NCBI RefSeq assembly: GCF_017948485.1
Contig: NZ_JAFFSX010000041.1
Coordinates: 1 to 61,698, forward strand
Source of the DNA: Streptomyces sp. GESEQ-35
GTDB lineage: Bacteria > Actinomycetota > Actinomycetes > Streptomycetales > Streptomycetaceae
DNA: 61,698 nucleotides
Reading direction: 5' to 3'
Under the pieces are notes generated by a model. That model ran no database searches. It saw only the letters and a list, made by a program, of their open reading frames with translations, and was not told where the DNA came from. This document shows, piece by piece, positions 38,368 to 46,235 of this stretch. How positions within the stretch are numbered: position 1 is the first letter of the stretch; the number at the start of each line of letters is the position of its first letter. Position numbers and translations under genes: made by a program.

Positions 38368-38379
38368 CTACGCGCGTAG
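38368..38379 (-). promoter_or_regulatory. Nucleoside-regulon palindrome upstream of the ABC operon
   Basis: Perfect CTACGCGCGTAG, 20 bases before the GTG of the ATPase gene. GTAGACG would place a -10-like TAGACG at its downstream half. It therefore should control the ATPase, both permeases, cdd and deoA together. Confidence 0.8.
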
Positions 38380-38416
38380 CGCCCCTACGGCATACAAAGG
38401 GGCGACGCATCGCTGA

Positions 38417-38454
38417 CAACGGGGTACGAGGAGAAGCCTCCCCGTACCCCGTTG
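38417..38454 (-). terminator. Hairpin after the first BMP gene
   Basis: CAACGGGGTACG and CGTACCCCGTTG form a perfect 12-bp stem extended by GGAG/CTCC inside. It lies 46 bases past the stop of the BMP lipoprotein gene on the minus strand and separates it from the ABC operon promoter. Confidence 0.85.
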
Positions 38455-38499
38455 AGCGGACGTAACCCCGCGGTTACACGCTGCTCAGGGTCTCGATAT

Positions 38500-39546
38500 T
38501 CAGCTGGACCTGACCTTGATCTCGCCGCTGATGATCTTCTCCTTGGCCGTCTCGATGGCTTCCTGGAGGGCCGCGTCGTCAGCGAACTTCGGGTTGGAGT
38601 TCGCCAGACCGACCTCGCCGCTCTTCAGATCGCCACGAACGATACCGGTCTCGGGCTTACCGTCCTCGACCGACTTCGCCAGGTTGTAGACCGCCTTGGC
38701 GACGTCCTTCGTGGCCGAGGTGAGGATGGAGTCCTTGTACGTGGCCAGCGCAGCCTGCTTGTACTGATCGGAGTCGACACCGATCGCCCACACCTTGTTG
38801 GCGGCGGCGGCCTCGATGACACCCTGACCCGAAAGACCGGCAGCCGCATAAACGACATCGGCCTTCTTCTCGATCTGCCCCTCGGCGGCCGACTTGCCCT
38901 TGTCGGGACTGGAGAAGCCACCCTCCTCCGCGGTCTGCGTCAGATACTGCGACAGCACCTTGACCTTCGAGTCGGTGTCCTTGACCCCCTGCTCGAAGCC
39001 GGCCTGGAACTTGTGGATCAGCGGAATATCCACACCACCCACAAAGCCCACGGTGTTGGTCTTCGTAGTCTTCGCGGCCGCGACACCGGCGAGATACGAG
39101 GCCTCTTCCTCAGAGAAGACCAGATCGGCCACGTTGTCGGCCTCCACCTGGGAGTCGTCGACGATGCCGAAGGTGGTGTCCGGGTACTTCTCCGCGACCT
39201 CCTTGACGGCCGGCGCGTACGCGTAGCCGACACCGATCACGGGGTTGTAGCCCTGCTTCGCCAGCGAGGCCAGCCGCTGCGCCTTGTCGGCGTCCGTCTC
39301 ACCATCCGTCGGCTCAACGTCGTCCGTCTCGTACCCGAACTCCTTCTTCGCCTGCTCCAGCCCGGCGAACGCGGCGTCGTTGAAGGACTGATCGCCCTTG
39401 CCGCCGACGTCGTAGGCAATGGCGAGGCCCTTGTCACCGTCCGACTCGGACGAGGCAGACGTAGACGTGCCGCCACAGGCGGAGAGAGCAAGGGCGAGGG
39501 AGGCGGTCGCTGCGCCTGCGACCGCGAGGCGGGAAACCCGGCGCAT
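38500..39546 (-). CDS. BMP-family nucleoside-binding lipoprotein 1
   Basis: 348 residues, lipobox LALSACGG with Cys at about 24, then the BMP fold: IAYDVGGKGDQSFNDAAFAG, GYNPVIGVGYAY, FVGGVDIPLIHKF and AAAGLSGQGVIEAA, VWAIGVDSDQY. It binds purine nucleosides in characterised relatives and delivers them to the ABC permeases downstream. CAGGAG lies 9 bases before the ATG. A tandem paralogue of high identity follows upstream at 40250. Confidence 0.93.
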   Translation of the reverse strand: MRRVSRLAVAGAATASLALALSACGGTSTSASSESDGDKGLAIAYDVGGKGDQSFNDAAFAGLEQAKKEFGYETDDVEPTDGETDADKAQRLASLAKQGYNPVIGVGYAYAPAVKEVAEKYPDTTFGIVDDSQVEADNVADLVFSEEEASYLAGVAAAKTTKTNTVGFVGGVDIPLIHKFQAGFEQGVKDTDSKVKVLSQYLTQTAEEGGFSSPDKGKSAAEGQIEKKADVVYAAAGLSGQGVIEAAAANKVWAIGVDSDQYKQAALATYKDSILTSATKDVAKAVYNLAKSVEDGKPETGIVRGDLKSGEVGLANSNPKFADDAALQEAIETAKEKIISGEIKVRSS

Positions 39547-39610
39547 GTGTGGTGCTCCTGTCGTACAAAGCGCCGCACGGATCGGCTTCGGCGCTGGCTT
39601 CGCCGCAGAT

Positions 39611-39622
39611 TAACGCGCGTAG
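39611..39622 (-). promoter_or_regulatory. Nucleoside-regulon site upstream of BMP gene 1
   Basis: On the coding strand the sequence is CTACGCGCGTTA, one base different from the perfect palindrome, followed at once by ATCT, giving TAATCT as the -10 hexamer. It is 65 bases before the start codon. Confidence 0.75.
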
Positions 39623-39953
39623 ACCAGCCTGAAAACCCCTTCTGTCCACCTTGTTATCCGCCCGTGCCCAAGCCGTGCGGCGCGGCGGGGGTAGCGGAGC
39701 CCGGCGCTGATCGGGTGCCGCGGATCGGTGCCGGCCGGGGGTGGGTCGCGCAGCCCGGCGCTAACGGGTTGCCGCCTGCGCCCACCCGTGCCGCCCCAGG
39801 CGGCACGCATGCCCGCAGCTGGGCGGCAGGGCAGGCGGCCCACAACTGGGCGAAGCAAGCCGACCACCTGCCGGGCGAAGCCAGCCGACCGCCTGCTGGG
39901 TGGGCGCCGCCCTGCGCCACGACTACCCACAGCTGGGCGGCAGGGCGCGACGG

Positions 39954-40131
39954 CCCGCAGTCGTCCACGGCGAGAAGGGGACGTGGTGGGGATGTCCGCC
40001 CGCAGTCGTCCGCGGCGAGAAGGGGACGTGGTGGGGGTGTCCGCCCGCAGTGGTTGGCGCGTCAACACGGGCGAGTTGGTGAGAGACCGATTCCGCGCCG
40101 TTCCGAGGACGGACACCCCCACCACGTCCCC
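39954..40131. repeat. 45-bp tandem repeat with inverted copy in the BMP intergenic region
   Basis: Two copies of a 45-base unit (39954-39998, 39999-40043) differ at two positions, and a third begins at 40044. A 21-base part of the unit (40022-40042) recurs as a perfect inverted copy at 40111-40131, so a 21-bp stem with a 68-base loop can form. This sits in the 627-base stretch 39623-40249, which holds no convincing gene; related GCTGGGCGGCAGGGC motifs occur at about 39816 and 39931. Confidence 0.85.
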
Positions 40132-40187
40132 GACCCCCCACAAACCGAAAGGCGCAACGCGCACCCCCACCGGGAGGCACCCGGCAC

Positions 40188-40229
40188 AAAAAGAAGCGGG
40201 CGGCCGCCCCGACGGCAGCCACCCGCTTC
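40188..40229 (-). terminator. Intrinsic terminator of BMP gene 2
   Basis: On the minus strand a 16-bp stem (GAAGCGGGUGGCUGCC pairing with GGCGGCCGCCCGCUUC, two G-U pairs) with a 5-base loop is followed by UUUUUGUG. It begins 21 bases after the stop codon. This is the most classical rho-independent terminator in the window. Confidence 0.92.
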
Positions 40230-40249
40230 CCACGAACGCAACCGCGCAA

Positions 40250-41293
40250 CTACTCGGTCTTGACCTTGATGGACCCGTCGATGATCCCCGCCTTGGCCTT
40301 GGCCACAGCATCCGACAGACCCGCGATCTTGGCGAACTCCGGGTTGCTCTCGGCGAGGCCGACGCCGTTCACCTTCAGGTCGAAGGTCTGGGTGCCGCTC
40401 AGCGGCTTGTCGTCCTCGACGGACTTGGCCAGGGCGTACACCGCACCGCCGACGTCCTTCAGAGCGGAGGTCAGGATGTAGTTCTTGTACGTGGCCAGCG
40501 CAGCCTGCTTGTACTGATCGGAGTCAACACCGATCGCCCAGACCTTGGCCTTCGCGGCGGCCTCGATCACACCCTGCCCGGACAGACCGGCCGCCTGGTA
40601 GACGACGTCGGCGTTCTTCTCGATCTGGCCCTCAGCAGCGGCCTTGCCCTTGTCGGGGCTGGAGAAGCCACCCTCCTCCGCGGTCTGGGTCAGATACTGC
40701 GAGACGACCTTGACCTTCGGGTTGGTCTCCGCGACGCCCTGCTTGTAGCCGGCCTCGAACTTGTGGATCAGCGGAATATCAACTCCACCCACAAAGCCGA
40801 CCGTGTTGGTCTTCGTAGCCTTCGCGGCGGCGACACCGGCGAGGTAGGAGGCCTGCTCCTCGGCGAAGACGAGGGAGGCGACGTTGTCGCCCTCGACGAC
40901 CGAGTCGACGATGCCGAAGGTGGTGTCCGGGTACTTCGAGGCGACGGCCTCCATCGCGGGACCGTAGGCGAAGCCAATCCCGATCACCGGGTTGTAGCCC
41001 TGCTTGGCCAGCGAGGCCAGCCGCTGCTCCTTGTCGGCATCCGTCTCACCCTCGGTGGGCTCGACGTCGTCGGTCTTGTAGCCGAACTCCTTCTGGGCCT
41101 TCTGAAGACCGGCGTACGCGGCGTCGTTGAAGGACTGGTCGCCCTTGCCGCCGATGTCGTACGCGATGGCAAGGCCCAGGTCCTCCTTGGCCTCGTCACC
41201 GCTGTCACTGCTGGTGCCACCGCAGGCAGTCGCGGCGAGTGCGAGCGACGCGACCCCCACCGCGACGCGGGTCAGTTTGGATATCCGACGCAT
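40250..41293 (-). CDS. BMP-family nucleoside-binding lipoprotein 2
   Basis: 347 residues from ATG 41293, with GGGGA 8 bases upstream; an upstream in-frame ATG at 41308 is less well placed. Lipobox LAATACGG, then IAYDIGGKGDQSFNDAAYAG, GYNPVIGIGFAYG, FVGGVDIPLIHKF and VWAIGVDSDQYKQAALATYK. It is very close to BMP gene 1, including long identical stretches, and so arose by tandem duplication. Divergence is greatest near the C terminus and ligand loops, which may alter nucleoside preference. Confidence 0.93.
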   Translation of the reverse strand: MRRISKLTRVAVGVASLALAATACGGTSSDSGDEAKEDLGLAIAYDIGGKGDQSFNDAAYAGLQKAQKEFGYKTDDVEPTEGETDADKEQRLASLAKQGYNPVIGIGFAYGPAMEAVASKYPDTTFGIVDSVVEGDNVASLVFAEEQASYLAGVAAAKATKTNTVGFVGGVDIPLIHKFEAGYKQGVAETNPKVKVVSQYLTQTAEEGGFSSPDKGKAAAEGQIEKNADVVYQAAGLSGQGVIEAAAKAKVWAIGVDSDQYKQAALATYKNYILTSALKDVGGAVYALAKSVEDDKPLSGTQTFDLKVNGVGLAESNPEFAKIAGLSDAVAKAKAGIIDGSIKVKTE

Positions 41294-41347
41294 CGTGAAG
41301 TTCCCCATTCTCCAAGCCCCGCAGTGGGTGCTGAGTTCGGCGCACAG

Positions 41348-41359
41348 TAACGCGCGTAG
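41348..41359 (-). promoter_or_regulatory. Nucleoside-regulon site upstream of BMP gene 2
   Basis: Coding-strand CTACGCGCGTTA, the same variant as before BMP gene 1, followed by CTGT to give TACTGT as the -10 hexamer. It is 55 bases before the start. The rest of 41294-41717 holds no gene, only a dispersed repeat copy. Confidence 0.75.
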
Positions 41360-41647
41360 ACACTCCTGGGAACGGGGTTTCGCGTGGCCGTTATCCATTC
41401 GTGCCGATGGCCGGTTACGTCCTTGTGAACCACCGGATCGAAAGGTGTTCTTGGGACACCGCACCCCATTGGTCCGCACGCTCCGTGTACCGGGGATGCC
41501 TCCAGCGTGATGACGCCCGGACGTGAACGCCATGCGCTCAGGCTGCCCCCGCTCCGCCCGGGCCGCAACCGGAGCGAAGCGGTATCCGCAGCGAAGCGCT
41601 CCGCTGGACGTGCCGCGATATGTCGTCGGTCCGCTGCGGCGCCATCG

Positions 41648-41683
41648 TGGCTGATCGCGCAGTTCCCCGCGCCCCTTCGGGGC
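41648..41683. repeat. Dispersed repeat copy 3 (core CGCAGTTCCCCGCGCCCC)
   Basis: TGGCTGATCGCGCAGTTCCC then CGCGCCCCTTCGGGGCGC. Here the tail forms a GCGCCCC-ttc-GGGGCGC stem that can serve as a terminator after the M20 gene. Confidence 0.85.
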
Positions 41684-41717
41684 GCTGCCGAACCGCAGTA
41701 GACAGCACCTGACCGGC

Positions 41718-42950
41718 CTAGACGCCACCGTCGATGAGCGCGGCAGCGGTGAACAGCTCCACCCCCACCGTGATCGCCGACTCGTCGGCGTCGAAGTCCC
41801 CCTGATGCAGATCCCGCACGGTCCGCTCCCCGGGCGTCCGCACCCCGAGCCGGGCCATGGCGCCCGCTACATGCTCCAGGTACCAGGAGAAGTCCTCGCC
41901 CCCGAGACTCTGCTCGGTGTCCTCGACGGCCTCGACACCACGCCGCGCGACCATGGCGTCCCGCAGCAACTCGGCAACAGCCGAATCATTGACGACCGGC
42001 GGAACACCACGCACGTAGTTGATCTCGGACTTGGCCCGGTACAGATTGGCGATCTCGTCGATCGCGGCATGCACGATGTCCGGGGCCTGCCGCCAGGCCT
42101 CGATGTCCAGGCACCGCACGGTCCCGGACAGTTCGGCATGCTGCGGAATGACGTTCGGAGCATGCCCGGCCTCGACCCGCCCCCAGGTCACGGCGAGCCC
42201 ACTGCGCGAGTCGACCCGTCGCGAGACAAGAGCAGGCACGTCAGTGACGACCCGAGCCGCAGCAGTCACCAAATCCGTCGTCAGATGAGGCCGAGCGGTA
42301 TGCCCACCCGGCCCGTCCAGGGCGATCTCCAGCCGATCGCAGGCCGACGTGATGGCCCCGGCCCGCACCCCGATCTTCCCGGCATCCACCCGCGGATCGC
42401 AGTGCACGGCGATGATCCGCCCCACTCCGTCCAGCACACCGCACTCGATGGCATCGGCGGCACCACCGGGCAGCACCTCCTCGGCGGGCTGGAAGAGCAG
42501 CCGCACGGGCCGCGGCAGCTTCCCCTCCCGGTGCAGCTCGGCGAGCACGAGCCCCGCGCCCAGCACGACGGTCGTATGCACGTCGTGCCCGCACGCATGC
42601 GCCCGATCCGGCACGGTCGACCGGTACGAGCACTCACTCTTCGTGTCCGGAATGGGCAGCGCATCGATGTCGGCGCGCAGCGCGAGCATGGGCCGTACGC
42701 CGTCCCAGTCCCCGATGTCACAGACGAGCCCGGTCCCGATGGCCAGCACACGCGGGGCGAGGCCGGCCTTCTCGAGCCGTGCCTTGATGGCCGCGGTGGT
42801 GCGGAACTCCTGGTTGCCGAGCTCCGGGTGCATGTGCAAGTCGCGCCGGAAGGCGACGAGTTCGGCACGCAGCGCCTCGGGCAGCGTGCCGGGAAGCACG
42901 GCTTCCCCGGGGAGATCGGCCTCGGACTCCAGTGACATCAGTTGCTTCAC
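41718..42950 (-). CDS. M20-family amidohydrolase
   Basis: 410 residues from GTG 42950 (ATG four codons later also possible). Metal and catalytic motifs of M20 peptidases/aminoacylases are seen: HMHPELGNQEF, ALRADIDALPI, HACGHDVHT, QPAEEVLPGG, GRVEAGHAPNVIP and the late LGGEDFSWYLE. It cleaves N-acyl amino acids, small peptides or similar amides in the cytoplasm. It sits immediately upstream of the nucleoside lipoproteins in the same direction, but with 424 bases between and no shared motif. Confidence 0.9.
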   Translation of the reverse strand: MKQLMSLESEADLPGEAVLPGTLPEALRAELVAFRRDLHMHPELGNQEFRTTAAIKARLEKAGLAPRVLAIGTGLVCDIGDWDGVRPMLALRADIDALPIPDTKSECSYRSTVPDRAHACGHDVHTTVVLGAGLVLAELHREGKLPRPVRLLFQPAEEVLPGGAADAIECGVLDGVGRIIAVHCDPRVDAGKIGVRAGAITSACDRLEIALDGPGGHTARPHLTTDLVTAAARVVTDVPALVSRRVDSRSGLAVTWGRVEAGHAPNVIPQHAELSGTVRCLDIEAWRQAPDIVHAAIDEIANLYRAKSEINYVRGVPPVVNDSAVAELLRDAMVARRGVEAVEDTEQSLGGEDFSWYLEHVAGAMARLGVRTPGERTVRDLHQGDFDADESAITVGVELFTAAALIDGGV

Positions 42951-43425
42951 CCTCTGAAGGGTAGAACGCCCGGGTGGCCAACTGACCCACGATCAACAAA
43001 AGTTCAACCCGTTAGGGGAAGAAAATCTGGCCGCCAGACGCATGGCTGACTACTGAGATGGGTAAACTCGCCAAACTTCTGATCGAGTGGATCATGAAAT
43101 GAGCACGTACCCACTCTCAACGGATACCACGCCTGCCGCGGCCCCGTCGGTTCTGTTCACCTGTCGGAACGGCGGCCCCCGGAATCACAGGCGCCGCATG
43201 ACCTGGGGCATCGGCCACCACCCCACGCTCCCCCGACCACGACCCCACACCGCCGCGACCGCCATTCGACCGACGTACGGCCGCCCCACGACCGCGCCCC
43301 GACCCCGCCCCACCAGCCACGCCCCCGACCAAGAAGCGGGCGGCCGGGAAACAGCCGGCACCGCTCAAGCAGCGGTCAGCCAAACCGAGCCCCCGACCCC
43401 ACCCGCCCCCACTAGCGTGCGCCCC
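42951..43425. other. Intergenic stretch with no supported gene
   Basis: The 475 bases between the divergent M20 and methyltransferase genes contain an AT-richer promoter-like part (42985-43100) and then C/A-rich sequence. An open frame from 43099 (MSTYPLSTDT) continues in frame into the methyltransferase but its residues are Pro/Arg/Thr-rich and look non-coding. No ribosome site supports it. Confidence 0.5.
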
Positions 43426-44085
43426 GTGAACCCCGAAACCCCCGACTTCCTGCACGCGACCCGGACCTCGTACGACGCCATAGTCGGCCCGTACAGCGAC
43501 CGCCATGCCGACCATCTGGCCGACCTCCCCCTGGACCGGTCCCTGCTCACCGGCTTCGCGGAGCTGGTGCAGGCCACCGCGCCGCACCCCGTCGCCGACC
43601 TCGGCAGCGGTCCCGGTGCCGTGACCGCGCGCCTGCACGCCCTCGGCCTGCCGGTGTTCGGCATCGACATCTCACCGCGGATGGTGAGCCTGGCCACCCG
43701 CACGTACCCCGAACTCCGTTTCCACGTCGGTTCGATGACGTCGCTCGACCTTCCGGACGAGACGCTGGGCGGTATCGCCGCGCTCTACTCGGTCATCCAC
43801 ATCCCCGACGATCACCTGCCGACGACGTTCGCGGAGTTCCACCGCGTCCTGATCCCCGGCGGGCATGTGCTGCTCGCCTTCCAGACCGGCGACGACGACG
43901 GCCACGAACGCCTCACCGAACGCTTCGGGCAGGAGATCGCGCTCGACTACTACTGGCGCACCCCGGACACGGTGTCCGACCAGCTGGCCAAGGCGGGCCT
44001 CGACATCCGCGCACGGGTCGTACGCGAACCGCACGAGGACGAAACCCGCCCCCGCGCGTTCCTGCTGGCCCGCAGGCCGGCGTAG
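43426..44085 (+). CDS. SAM-dependent methyltransferase (class I)
   Basis: 219 residues from GTG 43426. The Rossmann motif VADLGSGPGAVTARL (about residue 55), acidic loop GIDISPRMVSLA and motif IPGGHVLLAF identify a Methyltransf_11/25 enzyme. The frame is open for 113 codons upstream but with Pro-rich non-coding character. Convergent with the glycosyltransferase gene at 44087, only one base apart. Substrate unknown. Confidence 0.8.
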   Translation: MNPETPDFLHATRTSYDAIVGPYSDRHADHLADLPLDRSLLTGFAELVQATAPHPVADLGSGPGAVTARLHALGLPVFGIDISPRMVSLATRTYPELRFHVGSMTSLDLPDETLGGIAALYSVIHIPDDHLPTTFAEFHRVLIPGGHVLLAFQTGDDDGHERLTERFGQEIALDYYWRTPDTVSDQLAKAGLDIRARVVREPHEDETRPRAFLLARRPA

Positions 44086-44086
44086 C

Positions 44087-45169
44087 TCACACAGCCGTGA
44101 CCGCCGACAGCCGGTGCACGTCCCGTGCCGTCCCCGTCACCCCCGACAGGAACCCCTGCGCACGCGGCGAGGCGGTCTCCGTCAGCCATGCGGGGTCGAT
44201 GTCGCACACGGCGACCCGGACCTCCGTGCCGGACAGGGCGAGCGGCAGCGTGTGCACGACCGTCGACGGGAAGCTGAGGATGGTCCGTCCGATCGGACCC
44301 CGGCGGGCGATGAGCTCCAGGGGAAGATCCGGGCGGACGATCTCCAGGCCCGTCTCGACCGCCAGCCGGTGGAGCTTCTCGGTGCTCTCCCGACGGTGGG
44401 CGAAGTAACGGGTGGCGCCGTGGGCCTTGGCGAGCGAGCGGACGGCCTCCAGATAGCGGTCGCCGTCCACCACGCCGGTCTCCACCAGCGAGGTGCCGAC
44501 CATGTCCGAGCCCCTGGTGATACGGGGCGGGCCGAAGCGGAAGCGGGTCCAGGCGAAGGTGTTGGCGGTGACCGTCACTCCGGCCGGGGTCTCCTCCATC
44601 GGCATGGAGGAGAAGATCTGCACCCGGCGCTTCTCGCTGGGCGTGAGCCGGCGGCGGGCCGAGGACGACACCGGGGCGAAGACCAGGTCCCGGGGCCCGG
44701 GCCGGCCGCCCTTGCGGTGCCAGCGCACCAGGCGCTCACCGCGGGCCAGTTGGGCGACGAACTCCATCGTCGCCGTGCCGTCGTCGACGACCACCAGGTC
44801 ACGTGCCTTGGTGATGGTCAGCAGCAGCTGTACGTACCGGGAGAAGGGGTCGCCGAGGACGACCCGGTCGGCCCGGCGGAGCATGCCCGTCAGGCCGCCG
44901 ATGGTCTGGAATGGCGCCATAGCGCCGCCCCGTGCCTCCTCCCATCGCACTTCGTGGCCCTCCTGGCGGGCCAGCTCGGCCATCCGGCGCAGCTGGCCGC
45001 GGGTCATCGGATCGATCGGGGACAGCACCACGAGGGTGAGCCCCCCGCCGGAGGCTTCCTGGGTGTGCGGGCTCTGGGCGTGCGCCCACTCCAGCACGTT
45101 CAGGAGCTGTACCGGACTCTCCACGAAAGCGAGAGTCTTCAGGCCGGCTGACCCGGCACGGGGGCTCAT
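44087..45169 (-). CDS. Putative glycosyltransferase of the glycopolymer cluster
   Basis: 360 residues from ATG 45169. It begins LKTLAFVESPVQLLNVLEWA, like sialyltransferase-type (GT52-like) proteins whose first strand reads AFVxSPLQL. Other features are LVVVDDGTATMEF, a conserved DDG after a hydrophobic strand, and GTEVRVAVCDIDPAWLTE near the end. Position directly after NeuB and the CMP-sugar synthetase implies that it uses the CMP-activated nonulosonic acid as donor. A terminator-like hairpin separates it from neuB. Confidence 0.55.
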   Translation of the reverse strand: MSPRAGSAGLKTLAFVESPVQLLNVLEWAHAQSPHTQEASGGGLTLVVLSPIDPMTRGQLRRMAELARQEGHEVRWEEARGGAMAPFQTIGGLTGMLRRADRVVLGDPFSRYVQLLLTITKARDLVVVDDGTATMEFVAQLARGERLVRWHRKGGRPGPRDLVFAPVSSSARRRLTPSEKRRVQIFSSMPMEETPAGVTVTANTFAWTRFRFGPPRITRGSDMVGTSLVETGVVDGDRYLEAVRSLAKAHGATRYFAHRRESTEKLHRLAVETGLEIVRPDLPLELIARRGPIGRTILSFPSTVVHTLPLALSGTEVRVAVCDIDPAWLTETASPRAQGFLSGVTGTARDVHRLSAVTAV

Positions 45170-45240
45170 CGGCGTACGACCGTCCCGTCGTAAGGCGCTG
45201 TCTGCGCGCTGGGAACTCAAAAAAGCGTTTCGGGGCGGAA

Positions 45241-45268
45241 GGGGCGGACGCCCGCCGGCGTCCGCCCC
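45241..45268 (-). terminator. Hairpin after neuB-like gene
   Basis: GGGGCGGACGCC pairs perfectly with GGCGTCCGCCCC around a 4-base loop, 21 bases past the neuB stop on the minus strand. A T6 tract follows 16-21 bases later. It may reduce read-through into the last gene of the group. Confidence 0.8.
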
Positions 45269-45288
45269 GAACCGCTGTCTGCTGTGGA

Positions 45289-46227
45289 TCAGACCTGGAC
45301 CGGCTCGCCCGCGGCGGCGGCGATCTCGGCCTCGGCGACGACGCCGCTGATGCGGCGCAGCTTCTTCATCGGGCCGAGTTCGGACTCGTAGACCTTCTTG
45401 ACACCGTCACCGAGGGAGGCCTCGATGGTACGGATGTCGCGGACCAGGCGGACCAGGCCCTGCGGCTCGACGGAGGCGGCCTGGTCGGAGCCCCACATGG
45501 CGCGGTCGAGGGTGATGTGACGCTCGACGAAGGTGGCGCCCAGGGCGACCGCGGCGAGGGTGGTCTGGAGGCCGGTCTCGTGGCCGGAGTAGCCGATCGG
45601 GACGTTCGGGAACTCCTTCTCCAGCGTGTTGATCACGCGGAGGTTGAGCTCCTCGGCCTTCGCCGGGTAGGTCGACGTGGCGTGGCACATCAGGATGTTG
45701 TCCGAGCCGAGCACCTCGACCGCGTGGCGGATCTGCTTCGGGGTCGACATGCCGGTGGAGAGGATCACCGCGCGGCCGGTGGCACGCAGCGCCTTCAGCA
45801 GCTCGTCGTCGGTGAGGGACGCGGAGGCGACCTTGTGGGCGGGGATGTCGAACTTCTCCAGGAAGGCGACGGCCTCGGTGTCCCACGGGGAGGCGAACCA
45901 GGCGATGTTCTTGGACTTGCAGTAGTCGTCGATCTGGCGGTACTCGTCCTCACCGAACTCCACGCGGTGGCGGTAGTCGATGTAGGTCATCCGGCCCCAG
46001 GGGGTGTCGCGCTCGATGTCCCACTGGTCGCGCGGGGTGCAGATCTCCGGCGTGCGCTTCTGGAACTTGACCGCGTCACAGCCGGCCTCGGCGGCCACGT
46101 CGATCAGCTTGAAGGCGTTCTCCAGCTCACCGTTGTGGTTGATGCCGATCTCGCCGCAGACGTAGACGGGCTTACCGGGGCCGACTTCACGCGAACCGAA
46201 CGAACGGATGCGGGTGTTGGTGCTCAT
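45289..46227 (-). CDS. neuB: Nonulosonic acid synthase (NeuB family, Kdn-type)
   Basis: 312 residues from ATG 46227. It condenses phosphoenolpyruvate with mannose 6-phosphate or a hexosamine to give Kdn or sialic acid. Family motifs: CGEIGINHNGE, DAVKFQKRTPE, LSTGMS, CHATSTYPAK, IGYSGHETG and FVERHITLDR. Normal NeuB (340-360) ends in an SAF antifreeze-like domain; this protein stops before it. The cytidylyltransferase gene is eight bases upstream. S. coelicolor makes Kdn-containing teichulosonic acid from an equivalent cluster, so Kdn is the likely product. Confidence 0.88.
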   Translation of the reverse strand: MSTNTRIRSFGSREVGPGKPVYVCGEIGINHNGELENAFKLIDVAAEAGCDAVKFQKRTPEICTPRDQWDIERDTPWGRMTYIDYRHRVEFGEDEYRQIDDYCKSKNIAWFASPWDTEAVAFLEKFDIPAHKVASASLTDDELLKALRATGRAVILSTGMSTPKQIRHAVEVLGSDNILMCHATSTYPAKAEELNLRVINTLEKEFPNVPIGYSGHETGLQTTLAAVALGATFVERHITLDRAMWGSDQAASVEPQGLVRLVRDIRTIEASLGDGVKKVYESELGPMKKLRRISGVVAEAEIAAAAGEPVQV

Positions 46228-46235
46228 GGCTTTCC

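Noticed and set aside
43087..43425. 113-codon N-terminal extension of the methyltransferase
   Set aside because: Pro/Arg/Thr-rich, no ribosome site, and the family fold begins only after GTG 43426.
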